Positions 12,258 through 24,948 of a stretch of DNA of 64,000 bases are shown here, piece by piece; positions within the stretch are counted from its first letter, which is position 1; the number at the start of each line of letters is the position of its first letter. The DNA is from Asterella californica (lineage: Eukaryota > Streptophyta > Marchantiopsida > Marchantiales > Aytoniaceae): NCBI GenBank assembly GCA_036924285.1, contig JAYKYS010000007.1, positions 2,170,001-2,234,000 on the forward strand. Direction: 5' to 3'. The notes beneath the pieces were generated by a model. It had not been told where the DNA came from, did not search any database, and was given only the letters and a program-made list of their open reading frames with translations. A program made the translations under genes and the position numbers.

Positions 12258-15200
12258 AGAAAGAGATCATTGGAAATTCTTATTTTCTGCAGATGCATGG
12301 AAAACTATCTCTAATATGGCAGCAAGGAGATTAAATGTTAATGTTCTCCCAAAAACTTTACATAAACATATGAGAACGTCTCGACAAGATCCTGTTATGT
12401 TTTTAGATTCACATATTAGATGTTATAGAAACATAAGTGATGTTTATCAGAAAACATGTCGTATTATTTTAGAGATATTCAATATTTCTTTAAATTGTTT
12501 TCACAAACACACATATGTAGATATACTTTCATAACTTTAAGGATTAACATAGACAGATTGTATGTCTAAAAGAGGAGAGAACAATGACAATTATATCTCT
12601 ATGGAGTGTTATTCTTTCATCATTTTATACGGTTTCTTCTCTAGAAGGAGTAGAGATTGTATGCGATCGAGATGGAAACATGATATGTGACAAGTGTAGA
12701 ACAAAGTGAACGCACAGATTCAGATTTATATACTAGTATATGATTATTGTTTATAACAATAATATATATTCAACAGTGGTGACTGAAAAATGTCTTTGCA
12801 AGAAACGGTGAGAGCAGTTGGACCACATTATTGAGATGGTGCTCTTAAGTATGGAAGTGCAGAGTAATAATGTATAGTATCTAGTGCAAGCTGATCAAAA
12901 CAAAATTAAAAAATCTAATGCAAGATTGACAGCCTTGGCTAAACTACAATAAGAGTGAATTCAGTGAAAAGTCTCAATGACAACTAAACAATGAGACACA
13001 AAAACCACAAAAGAAGAGTTAAAGACGTGACATGTATACACTGAAGAACAATCAATAAAAGTAGTCAAAAATATAGAGACCAGTCAGTGAGAAGAATCTA
13101 CGAACAATTTAGTGCATCAGAGAAACGGTAGATTCGGTTACTAAAACTTCAGAAACTAGAAGATCGGAGAACCTCAAGTTATGCATACTTGATGGCCCAA
13201 CACCGAACATGCTCTGTTGGATGTAGATCAAGTGATATTGAAACTGATGCATCACGTGGAGAACAGCTAGTAACATGTCAGCAAACCAGCTGATAACGAT
13301 AATTGTCTTTTGATTGGTCAGCACTAGACAGCAGACTTGTGACTCCTCTTATGCTATCCACAACTTTGTCTCGATTGTGGATGAGGTTTGGCAAGTTGTA
13401 GCATTGTATAAGATAATCAACATGTTGGGGATTCATCACCATCACACTAGGTCCAACCCACGGTGGATTTTAAGCATACATAACTAACTCCAGTATGAAA
13501 ACTATCCAAAGTGGTCCAAAGCTTCTGATATGAGTGTACTGCTGAGTCTAATGACGATCATGCAAGACTACAAGAACCGAATCTTCTAACATGTACTTCA
13601 ATGGACTAGTATACAAATGGAATATGTAGCAAGAACGGAACTGATAAGCTTGTTAATATGCATAAGATGAATAGGAAATATAATTCTACGGGGATAGTTT
13701 TTGTAACCAAACACACTATCAGATCCATCAGTGATGGATGTAGAACCGAAAGAAGTGGAGGAGGAAGAAGCGTTAGCAAAGGAATGTGATGCAAGAGTAT
13801 TTGAAGGAGAAGGTGACGAGAGAGAGAGAGCGCATGCGAAGTAACTAGGAAAGGAGATGGTTCCAACACGTCGGTTTGTGCTTTTTGTGGGTTCGTAGGA
13901 AATATTGACGATTATACTTTCTTTCGACATTAAATCTCGTAGGGAATTGAGACTGCAGAATATTCATCGGATGATATATGTGTGAGAACCTTCTATAGTG
14001 TTCTAGTGACTATGTCCTATACTGCTGAGAACCGATCAGATCCGTATGGTCTCAAAAGCATTTTACTGAACAAAACATACTCTCTTATTACGCTTATACA
14101 TAACATCGACAACTATCAAAACACTTGATGTGGATGTTTGTTGGACACCTAGGCTTACTCATAAAGACGACTGATCGATATTGTATACACCTCACAAATT
14201 GATATTTCAAACATATGATGTTAATTAACAAGGACATCTTATTCTTTAGAAAGCTATAATAATTGCCCACATATAGATTGGCTTTCATGCGAATTGATAA
14301 TCTTATCTGCTATAAGTTAGAGATATTGTCTCCTCTTCTCGGTCTCTACAATTTTTCTTAGAACATGTTTTCTTCCCACTGTCCCAAATAGCAGCTTCAC
14401 TCCTAACAACCTAAACGCCACTTCGACATACTAACGACACTACCAGTGCACGGGAAAAATCCATGCAAAAGCTCATCAAATATAACACACGAAGGAGACC
14501 TCCGTAAAAACAGAACTGGTGCACTGAGTACTCCCCCTCTTGCTTAGCATGCTAACCAATGATACAACACCGACGCAACTTGGGTCTCAAAGCTAATCTT
14601 CAAAGAAAAGGTTACTTCTTTTTTCATTAGATTGACACTTTCAAGTTAGGTCTAGAAGAGACAGATATTTTAATAGCTTAAGTGCACATGCACATCACTC
14701 GACATTACAAGCATTGGAATCGAATCTATGAGTTTCTAGATGATTTCTACACTTGGTAATCTATCTATTACATCAAGCGTTCTATAACTAGACTTTCGTT
14801 ATCAACTACTCGCAATATTTAACTCTAGTTCCCGTGGTTCGTGCATGATGGAAGTCCTGATTTGTTTGTTGAAGCATATAAACTGATCATATTGGTCCTT
14901 GTCAATATATCTACTCCAGGATTATGAACTGATTCATACACAAGCCGCAAGAAGATCAAGAGAAATTGATCCGCAAGAAACAATACAATTAATATTGTCC
15001 ACCAATCTATTTTAACATTGCAAACCAAGAGCTAGATAAAACCAGCAACGATGTTACAATAAGTTGTAACATAATTCCACATTTAAGATCGCGATGGAGC
15101 TTGCATGTCAATCATTCTTCCTCTCTAATCGATTCGGTCATCTTCACTGTCTCGCCAGCTGCATGTGATGCTCGTCAAGAGCTTTTCTGACCATCAAGAT

Positions 15201-16580
15201 CATCTCTCATTAAGCTTGTGAAATGAGCACAATCTTCTCCGGAGAACTGGTAATATCAGTTCGGAGTCCGTCCTTGTAGTTTTCTTCCAGCCCATGCAGA
15301 GTATTTGACAAAACGTGAAAGAACAATAGGGTTCTTAAGAAAAAACAGAGTTACATAAAGGACAAGAGAATATAGCTCAGTATATGCATTTAGAGACACA
15401 CTCATGATCATATGATGTCATAGACGCATCATCTTCAAAAACATATTCGATTAAAAAAACAGAGTTGAAATAGTGTCACATATTATCATGAAATCGACTT
15501 GACCAATGTTGCTGGATACTGAGTTCGAACTGGGATTCGTCATCCATGACCTTGCGCCGATTCATGACCTACTCTCTTAATACAAGCTTTTATAACCAAC
15601 TTCTTACTCCCTTTTCTTCTCTCCATCTATTTAGCCAAAGATTCGAAAATACAAAATAATCAGTAGCCGCCAACATGTTCTATCATTTATAGACCCAGTC
15701 CATCGCACTGTTTCACTCGCCGAGATTACCTCTACTTCTTGCGCTGATTTTGGTTGAGAAACTCGGTGAATGTTTGCAGCCGAGACGTCGAGCTCTATAG
15801 AGTTAGATTAGACTCGTCACTTTCACCTACGTCACCTTGTGAGAATCACGTTTTCTCTATGTCTCGACACCAAGACGAATACTCAATTTGCACTGCGGTG
15901 ATGTGATGCTCTTACATGTCAATAGTTGTTTACTATACTTTATTGATATTATTTTTCTTTGATATGGTTTCGATACTATTTCGATCAATCAGCAGAGAGA
16001 ATGCTATCTACACTCCCTGCATTTTGCAAGTATGTAACACTGGACCCTTAACGAGTTATCACTAGTTGAAGTCTTGTGTAGGATGCAGCTAGTGCTAGAG
16101 AGAGTCATCCGGAATCAGAAAGTATTTCACTAACTGATAATGCGGAGGATGAAGACAATGCAGACCATGAAGATGGATCATATTAAAGAGTGTCAAATCT
16201 GAAAATAAATATTTATTTTCGAAAAATCTGATCGATCTTCTAGCAGACACAAATGATGAACTAATCTCTAAAATTCTACGTCGATGTTTGCTATGTTCTA
16301 ATTTATTATTTTAGAAGATTTAAAAATTAACATCCTCATTGAAACTTATCCATCTGTGTCTAAAAGTTGACACTAGATGACTGATCTCATACGAGCGAAA
16401 AGGATCACATGTAGGAAGTTTCTCAAGAAGTATAGAGATACCGGCAAGAGAAGCCACCCATCGTTCAAAATTGCAGCCTAGAGAGATGTTTTGGATTCAA
16501 GGATTGAAGGATATTCACTTGGTGTACAGTTGGATGCATCGATGGAAGAAAGACAGAAGCGAAAAGAAGATGCTCATCTC
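12258..16580. other. Gene-free stretch
   Basis: No recognisable coding region or RNA gene. Short frames on both strands lack conserved motifs. Faint resemblance to retroelement debris around 13.1-13.9 kb was too weak to call. Confidence 0.45.
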
Positions 16581-16621
16581 GTCTCATTGACACTTCATCC
16601 CGTCCCCTCTTTTCCTTCTCC

Positions 16622-17266
16622 TCGTTCGGCAAACAACAAATGCAAAATCGTATGTATAGGCAAAATCGTGCCGTCCCTTGGTTTCTTGAGAGCAAGAAGT
16701 GAGAAGAAGGTCATTACGTCCTCCTAGAAGTCTAGTTGATCACGCAGCAAAGAGTATAAATGCTAAATCGTTTGTATATGGAAAACCGTCTCGTCCGTTG
16801 GTTTTCTTAAACTCTCACGAGCGTCTGAGAGAAGACAAAGGTGGGAGAGAAGTCAAGAAAGGAAAGGAAGACTTGATCGATCGCTGCTGGTGGTGCGATC
16901 GATCAAGCAGAGCTAATTCGTCTTGTCCTCTCGTGCGTTTGCTTTTGAAAAACTGTCCCATCCTCTGATTTCCTTTGAGCAAGCACCTCGTTACATCCGC
17001 TTGAACTCTTCTCGATGATCATTCTTCATCGTTTCTACTCATTTGCCCGCTCTCGTCTCGATCGACGATAGACCAAGATAACCCAAACCGTTTAACCGAA
17101 ATCGTTAAATCAAAAAATCGTTTGTTTAAGAAAGACAGTCCCTTCCCTTGGTTTCTTTCGAGCAAGAACTTCGTTATGTCCACTCGAACTCATCCGGTCG
17201 TCATCCTCCATCGCTTCTACTCGTTTGCTCGCTCTCGTCTCGATCGCGAGAGAGCAATGAATGCGA
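16622..17266 (+). repeat. Degenerate tandem array, about four units
   Basis: Related stretches recur at roughly 16640-16720, 16760-16830, 16935-17070 and 17105-17260. The common theme is a AAATCGTTTGTAT-like start, then a CCGTCCCTTGGTTTCTTT-like block, GAGCAAGAACTTCGTTA, TCATCCTCCATCGTTTCTAC and a GCTCGCTCTCGTCTCGATCG end. Units are diverged and unequally truncated, with spacing of about 150-190 bases. The array lies about 2 kb upstream of the lipase coding start. I see no coding potential in it. Confidence 0.6.
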
Positions 17267-18370
17267 AGAGAAATTACAGACGACGTTGTTATCTACATTG
17301 GGTGTGAAGTACAGACCCGGACATGGACGCTGACAAGCGTACATTTTTGAAAGTACGATCTCTCTCTCCTCAGAAGAGAAGTTCGTCGTCATGTGGACGA
17401 CGTAGTTTCCTACACCGGAAGAGAAGGACGGACGAGCGGACGGACCGATGACACAGATGTGGACGTGGACGGTGACATGCGGTCAATTTTCAAAATTTTA
17501 TCTCTACCTTCATATGTTGAAGATATCCGCGTCCACGACTGTTGTATCAACATTAAATCTGTTTTTTCGCATGTACAAGGTCGTGGGGAAAGATATTTGC
17601 TGTTTCTCCAAAATTGATTAGTTTAGATTTTTATAATGGCTCGGATTTTCACACGAATAGTTTATAAACCATCTGGTTTCCAAAGTAGATAGTCCGTAAG
17701 CAGTTCGGTTGCATAGTCTTAAGAAAAAGAACAATACAGTTTGAAGATAATTTTTTTTTTATCATAACAAACATGAATAATAAATTATCCATTGTACATC
17801 GAGTATTATAATATCATCTTACTTGTGTTATAATAAAACAAAATCTGGGAAGTTTAATCATAAAAACTCATGCAGTACAATGTTTTAGAGAACAGTTGGG
17901 TTGAAAAACATTTCTGCCCTAAAGACTTACAACGATTATTAATAAATGGTTTAGTTGAGAATTCGAAATCGATTTTGTGTTGGTTCAGGTCGGTTCCATG
18001 TAAGTCATGTTGCTAGTCAGAATATCATGTCCAAAATTCTAATTTGACACCCCCATTGTTCCCCAACGGCCGCTACAGAATAGTTGAAGGATTCGGTATA
18101 GATAATTTTGGTGCGTGCGCTATAGTTTCTCATATCCTCCACTAATGATAGATTCGTACAGGTGTACTTTTGCGAAAAAAGAAAAAACAAAGAAAAGACC
18201 CTCTTGCAAAGCGCACCAGTTAGTGCGGAGGTCGGGAAATAGCACGAAAGTCTGATTGAAAGGTATGTGTGGACTCGGTGGAGATACATTCTGTATTCTG
18301 TAAAGTAATGGGTGCCCGAGAAAAACTGGGAAAACCCCCGCGGTCATCTCTTCCTTGACTGGACGTGTGC
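17267..18370. other. Gene-free stretch upstream of the lipase gene
   Basis: No recognisable gene. The region probably includes distal upstream sequence of the lipase gene, but I could not place a promoter with confidence. Confidence 0.4.
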
Positions 18371-18562
18371 TGAAGGGATAGCGAACTAAGAAGCAGAAGC
18401 ATTTGCGAGTAAAGGGGAGGTTTTCCTTCTGCGCTCGATCTCCCACACTCACGCGAGATTTCTCTTGTGCTGCGCACTTGAAGGGATAGTGAACAAACAT
18501 TTGGTGAGGGGAGAATTCTTTAGTAAAAAGGTGTGCTACTCCTCACACGAGATCTCGCCTGT
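18371..18562 (+). repeat. Imperfect 108-base tandem duplication
   Basis: TGAAGGGATAGCGAAC at 18371 is followed 108 bases later by TGAAGGGATAGTGAAC at 18479. Both copies continue through a GAGTAAA/TAGTAAA-like block, a CTCACACGAGATCTC-like block and TGTG. The copies are diverged. The repeat lies in the presumed promoter or 5' leader region of the lipase gene, so it could affect transcription; that is inference. Confidence 0.6.
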
Positions 18563-19323
18563 GTTCAATACAGTATATTTAGATCAGGCCGATCATCAGG
18601 GTCTCTTCGATGATTAGTCGGTCCCGATGCCGACCTTCTTTCTTACTCAGTTTCTGTTTTGAAGCTTGGATACTCTCTTTAGCGGAGTTGGCGCGTATAT
18701 CTGGTCCGATTTGAATTGGGAACCGGAGGGAGGGAGATATGTGTGCTTATCATGGGATATGAAAAACCATTTGCTTCCTCAACGCTGTGGAAGATGGACC
18801 CGCCGATTTGGCCGATTGAAAGTAGTTTCTGGCAATTCTTTGTCGGCACGGGTGCCGCTGTTGGTACTTGTGTGGTGTAGTTTCATGGCTTGCAAGCGTT
18901 GGAGACTACCGGATGTTGGGGACTCGTTTCTCGTCTGGCTTGAGAGCATGCGGTGTTTGTTTGTGATTCGCTGACTCTTACATTCCGTACGAGGTTTTTT
19001 TGGAGCCTCGAAACCGTGGTGCTGGATTCCTGTGTGCTGGTAGGGTGGGGCATATTCCGGCACAGGAGTTAATAATCTTGAAGGAGTTTTAAGTGTCGGT
19101 GCTCCACATGCTTAGTAAGTATTACAGGTCTAAAGGGGGACTCCCCAGAGGCAGAAATATTCTGAAAGACTCGTCCGATTCATCCCAGTTTCTTAGTTAC
19201 TTGTGGATCAGCTTACAGACCAGGCGCTGTCTCCTCCTGATTAGTCGGCTGCAGCGCTGGGGGGACAATTATCGGAGAAGAGACGATTTTTTATTCAAAG
19301 ATTTTGGTTTCCTTGGGCGAGTA

Positions 19324-22300
19324 ATGGAGCGAGCAGGGTTAGGGCAGCTCAGGAACGTAAGATTAGTGGTATTGGCCTTGGCCGTCTTCAATGTGGCCGT
19401 CTATGTAATTGGGGGCGTCGTTGCAGTTGGCGCTTCTCGTGCTGATTGCCCTCACAATGTAACTGTGTCTTCTATAGTGATGGCATTGGTTGCTGGATTG
19501 CGCGTGATGTGGATGATAGGCATGGGTTATGCTCAAGCAGTAACTGCATCCACGATGATCGCTGTGGAGGATTCCGACGAGTCACGTCCTCCTGCTGACG
19601 AGAGTCGTTCTAAACGTGCACGCCGAGTAAGTTGAAACCTTTTCTGCATGATTGGTCTACGGTTTACCGACAAATGTCTCAAAAGAAACATCTTTTCGAG
19701 TTGTTCAGTAGCTCTGACGTTGTCTTGCACGGGGAAATTGAACATGCTTCATCGGTTCTTGTACATCCTAGACAAGCAGTATTTTGGCGGTAGTCTGAAC
19801 TAATAGAGTACTGTTTATCGCTGTTTGCTGGTGGTTGTTATCTGAGTAGAGATGGTACAGGCGCTGGTTATGGTGGAGCCGAGTGGGAATCACAATGACC
19901 GTTCTCCAAGTTATAAGCACGTCTTGCCTCACAGTGATCCTGGCGAAAAACTTTTCTACTCAGAATAACCACTTAACGTTTTGCTCATCTGGTGAGTGTC
20001 TAGTTCAGGTCAATGTTATCTTCAGGAGACGTGAAAACGTCCCAAGTAAATGACTCAGGCACATGTGTACCTACTCCTTACAGAGAGATGCATTGTGGTG
20101 ATTGAGCAGTTTTACTTTCAATGAAGCCTAATCCATACTTAAAGTGGTGTTACACATGGTTCTGTATACAGATGGCAGAATTGAGCAACGGTGGCTCCTG
20201 GGTTTAATGGTGGCACTTCCAACGTTGGGAGGCATCATAGTGATTGCTCAGTGCTGTGTCGGATCAGATGTTTTAGCTTGGAGGTTGCTGTATGGAGGAC
20301 ATTACGGAGCATGGAGAGCTCACTACCGCCAAATGTTCGATTATGGCATTCGTGAAGTTCTCTGTTGTTTGGGAAGAAGACGGTACATGTAAGTTTTCAA
20401 CTTTTCATTCACCCTGTGAAACTACAGTACTGGATAAACCTCCTTGCCGCTTATAATGAAGAATACGCCCGGCGGTGCAGTGCATATGAGTGCAGTGTCT
20501 GTGTAATGCCCTGATGTTATTGCTCTGCTCTTTTTACAATATCAGACTGCGGACTTGTATCCGCGAAACGTTTGATATTGTCTCTCTATGATTAGCCTGC
20601 TCCCATGAGGGAGTGGACTTCTCATTTATCCACTCCATTTCAAAACTCAGGACTGTACTCGATGAAGATGAAGTTGATTCTGTTGCCGCCTTGCTGGGTG
20701 ATCTGGTGGCGTATCGTGCCGCTGGTGCAAGTCATCTGGAAGTTCTTGCCGGTATGTCCATTAGCAGATTTCGCGTATGTCTGGCACCAGTTCTTACACC
20801 TTTTTAAGTGTATATTCTCTGCACTCTTTTCTTTTATGCTGACAATCATTGCCCAAGTTTCCCTTGTCTTAAGGAAGAATCGTGGCTTTCCAAACCTTAG
20901 TCGGTGACATGTCAGCCTTAAGGGGTTCTTTTTAGACGGTACTGTCTGCTGGTAAAGCTTGTACAGCCACGCAATAACTCCTGACCTTGCAGCCATCGCT
21001 CGCATAGGTTATATGTTGCTGCGCACGCTTTACTGAAAGCTCACACATTATTGCTGTCGTAGGTGTGGCCCTGCTGAGGGAAAGTGCTCCCGCTGGGCAA
21101 ACAGATGATTACTTACCGCCCGCTCCGGGTCCTCTTATTCATGAGGCTACAGTTCTTCACCCGTACGCAGTGGCTGCTTATACGGTAGTCTGGTCTCCAA
21201 GCTTCCTATACTGCAATGTCCTTGGACCACTTAGTGTAAAGGACTGTACTACGAATTATGTAATAGAGTTTGGTCGACGAGTTGCGCAAGAATTGTTCTT
21301 GCGTTAGTGTTTCCAAGCACCCCAAATGATTTCTTAATTAGGGAGGCCTCGTCCTTTGTGCGTGGTTCTGGAGTGGTGTTCTCATAGTTCTGAACTGTGA
21401 ATAGGGTCCTTTGCTGGATGTCGGACGCAACCCTTTTGCATTTCCGTGTACATGGCTTTATCGGCAGGGAATATTAACCCCTTGGAAGAGGAACAGGTAT
21501 GTCATTTTATCTATCTCCATCTGTCTTGTGCATACTGGTTTCCGGCTCGGAGAAGAGGAAATGTAGGAGTCTGACGGATCTGTGAAGAATGTCTATACCT
21601 TTTCCTGGTCCATCCTGTGTCCTTGCTGTCTTTCTTGCGAGGAGCGAATTTGGACATGTTCGATGGTGTTGTAGCACTCTCGAGAGAATGATCGGAAACA
21701 TTCTACTCCAATTCGGATGAACCAGTTCGTATCAAAATGTTTGACTTCCGTTAGAAGCGGGAGCCTTTTGGCTGACAAAATATTGCTTTGTGTCTCCGTG
21801 AATATCTAGGTTTGGTTAGCATCGAGTGTTCTACGTGAGTAGAGATGATCACGACTGGAGTCTGACTGTGGAATTTAGGGGAATTAACGAGCATGTCGCC
21901 TTCCGTTCCATGCAGAATGCCAAGACTAGAGGGAGATAATTGGTGGAGAGGGCATGCTGCCGCCTTTTTGAGATTTGCGCAACTTCCCCCAGAAGCTCTC
22001 CGTCAAGGAAGGGTTTTACAGGTGCATTGTAAATCTGCTATTCACCCTGTGAAGATTGACGATATTATTACATGCAGAGTCGATGGCTGGTGGTAGGATC
22101 CTCATTTACGGAATCTACATATTGAACTAGTTCTTCAGCAAGAATGTGAAGGGGCTTGGGTTGTTCGTGGAGATCAAGCATGAAGAAGCTTAGAGATATA
22201 TGAAAGATCCAGATGAAATAGTTGAATCCGCAAATATGCTGTTACAGTAACTAAAGTTTGCTAAAAAACTGCAGGAGAAAAGAGAATCGGTTTACTTCGT

Positions 22301-24948
22301 TGTTGTACTGCATCACCTGCGCTATGTAGTTGTGGCAGTTCGTGGCACAGAAACGCCAGAGGATCTTCTGACAGATGGCCTAGGTAGAGAGAGTGCTTTG
22401 TCGGAGTCAGATCTGTGTGGTGTTCTAAAGTAAGTTATCTGAACTCTAAGCATACAGATGACGTAAGTGCTATGTTTGGAATTGCTGGTCTATGACTTGG
22501 CCACAGTACCTACTTGGTTATACCGACGGGCCTCTTGTGAACGCGTTAGGACTGTCATGTTTAATCAACTTATTCTTGGCGGTAGGAATGTCTCTAACCT
22601 GTCCATATGTAAGACTCATTTTTTGTTGTGTTCAAGTAAATGATTACTGGTTATTATTTGTGAAACTGTGGACATCATCTTAGGGAAACAAGATATCTCT
22701 GTGGTGTGGACTAACTTCGATGGGTGATTTACTGGTTCTATGTCTTTGCAGGAATAGCACGGTATCGGATAGGGTGAAGCAGCAAGTTTTGGCTACCATG
22801 CCTCATTTTGGACACATTGGTGTGATTGAGGGAGCTCGAGAACTTGCGTTAGAACTAGACAATCTACCGGATGCAGATGACGGAGAAAGTGTACAGAATA
22901 TATCATCTAACAGCGTTGGCTGCAATAACAATAACGGATCCATGGAAGGAGGTATCGTATCTGGCCTCAGTAAGGGAGAAGTCGAAGTGAAAATTTTGGG
23001 ATACTTTGCCTTTTTCCGTGTCTGTATATTAGTTACTGCAAGCGTTCTTCCGTTATGGTGATTCGGTCCCGTTTTTATTTGAGGACCCCTTGTTGACACG
23101 TGATGACGTGGACCTCATTGGTGACGTACTTCTATAAATTCTATTACATCTTATCGTTGGGCAGGTTTCCAGGGTTCGTTGTTGACTGAGAAGAAAGGGC
23201 TTCTTAGTTCATTGCTTGGACCTGGGGGTGAGTGCGAAGGATATGGTCTTAGGATAGTGGGGCATTCACTCGGCGGCGCGATAGCGGCACTAACTGGCCT
23301 GAGGGTAAGTTTCAAGCTTTTATACTAAACCTCCAAGTACGATTGAAGCTCGTGGGCAGTTCTATGCTCTTCTTTCTCCTACGTGGCGAGCTGACGAATG
23401 TGCTGGCTGGCTGCAGCTTGCCAACAGATATCCAGATTTGCATGTATATACGTTTGGGGTATTGCCCTGTGTTGACCTCATCACGGCCGAAGCATGTTCG
23501 AGTTTCGTAACTAGGTAACTTCTTTTCCGTGAAGAACGCCCGGTTTACATGTTGTGGATTGAATCACCAAGGGTTAGCCCTCCATGATTTAATTGAGTTA
23601 ATTCCGGGGCGATGACGTGGAACTACGACCTCACTAAAGTTGGCTGTTGTTGCAGTATAATATACAACGACGAGTTTTCATCACGCCTATCAGTTGCAGC
23701 TGTTATGAGATTACGTGCAGCTGCATTGCAAGCCTTGGCAACCGATGGAAACACAGATTCAGCGCTGGTCACTAAGCTCACGAAGCGGCTCTTCTCGTCA
23801 TCCAAAGATTCACAATCAGGAAAGAAGAGCGAAAATTCGCAACGAAGGCGCCGACGAGTTGCTACTGCCATCAAAGGTGGAGCTTTTCTCTGTTCTCATG
23901 CTTGCCGCTGTGTGGTGCAAATGCCGAAGCATGGTTCTGCTTCCCCCTTGGTAGGAGTGCAGCTGGCCCGCTTTGTCCAACAATCTAATGAGCATCATCA
24001 TCATTTTGATGATCCTCGCGATTCTGTTCAGTATGATCAGCATCGCGATTCGATAGAAGAACACTCCTTGATTCGAAAGTCGCAGTTTACTCACCAGGAC
24101 TCGTCAAGTTTTCCGGGTGCCATGGACAAAGGACACGGAATTGGATTTGTTGAGGTTCGATCCCCGGAGGATAAGAATGATGCTAAAGGTGTGAGCTGTT
24201 GTATTGCTGATGGAGAGGCCGTTGTATTGGGTGCAGGCAGTGACAGCTATGATGAGGATGAGGCAGAAGACCTCGTCGAATCTAGTGGAACGGTCAGGCA
24301 GGAAAGGGAAGTCGGTCTTAATGAATCAGAAGATGCACGGAGTACTCTGGAGCTGCTAGATAATGGAATGCCGAAGCTTATGGTGGGTTTGGGTACAGGA
24401 GCTGACCTACAAGAGATGTGGCCTGCAGAGATGTATGTTCCCGGTCTAGTTATACATCTTGTCAGAAATTCAGGGGACAGTAGTTGGTCTGCTCTGAAAA
24501 GGTCCTTCGCCTTCTCCAGCAATCCAAATCTCTCTAAACGACCCAAGCATAGAGCTTACATGAGCGATCGCCAGCAATTCAGGGATATCCGCGTTTCTCC
24601 CGCTATGTTTCTAGATCATATGCCGTGGAAGTAAGTAACACATATCCGCTGCATTGGCCGTATTCTGTTATGCCTTTTAACCTCCATTAGCTGTTGGTAG
24701 GTACACATATTGGTTCGTAGATCTCTTTTGTTTTAGGCATATTACATCCATCTGGGTGCAACTTCCTGATGAGTTTAGAGTTATCGTTTTGTGTAGTAGG
24801 CTATACTTCGTATCCGATATTCTAAGCTGCTAAGGGTTTCATGTATCTGTTGTACAGGTGCCAATATGCGTTGAATGATATCTTAGAGCAACTGAACGCC
24901 GAAGAACACAGACAAACAGTCAGCTCCCCGGTTTCCGCCATTGTCTGA
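19324..24948 (+). CDS. Membrane class 3 lipase, sn1-specific diacylglycerol lipase-like (12 exons)
   Basis: The deduced exons are 19324-19626, 20186-20388, 20651-20751, 21063-21184, 21405-21496, 21916-22021, 22275-22429, 22752-22969, 23165-23304, 23417-23514, 23656-24630 and 24858-24948. All junctions are GT/AG and phases agree throughout, giving 867 residues. Three hydrophobic segments fill about residues 12-37, 47-75 and 103-130, followed by a cytosolic alpha/beta-hydrolase. The nucleophile elbow GHSLGG places the serine near residue 468, the CVD aspartate near 500, and a histidine in VIHLVR near 780. A long acidic, Ser-rich insert coded by exon 11 separates the last two. The family hydrolyses an acyl ester of diacylglycerol at membranes; the plant members, such as the Arabidopsis membrane lipase I recall as AT1G05790, are little characterised. 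The first ATG before the membrane segments was chosen; an in-frame ATG at 19108 is possible. The weakest junction is the second exon's acceptor at 20185, which I chose because it keeps the frame open. Confidence 0.85.

Noticed and set aside
13109..13930. Possible copia-type pol debris
   Set aside because: Weak resemblance in changing frames, without an RNase H or integrase motif that holds up.
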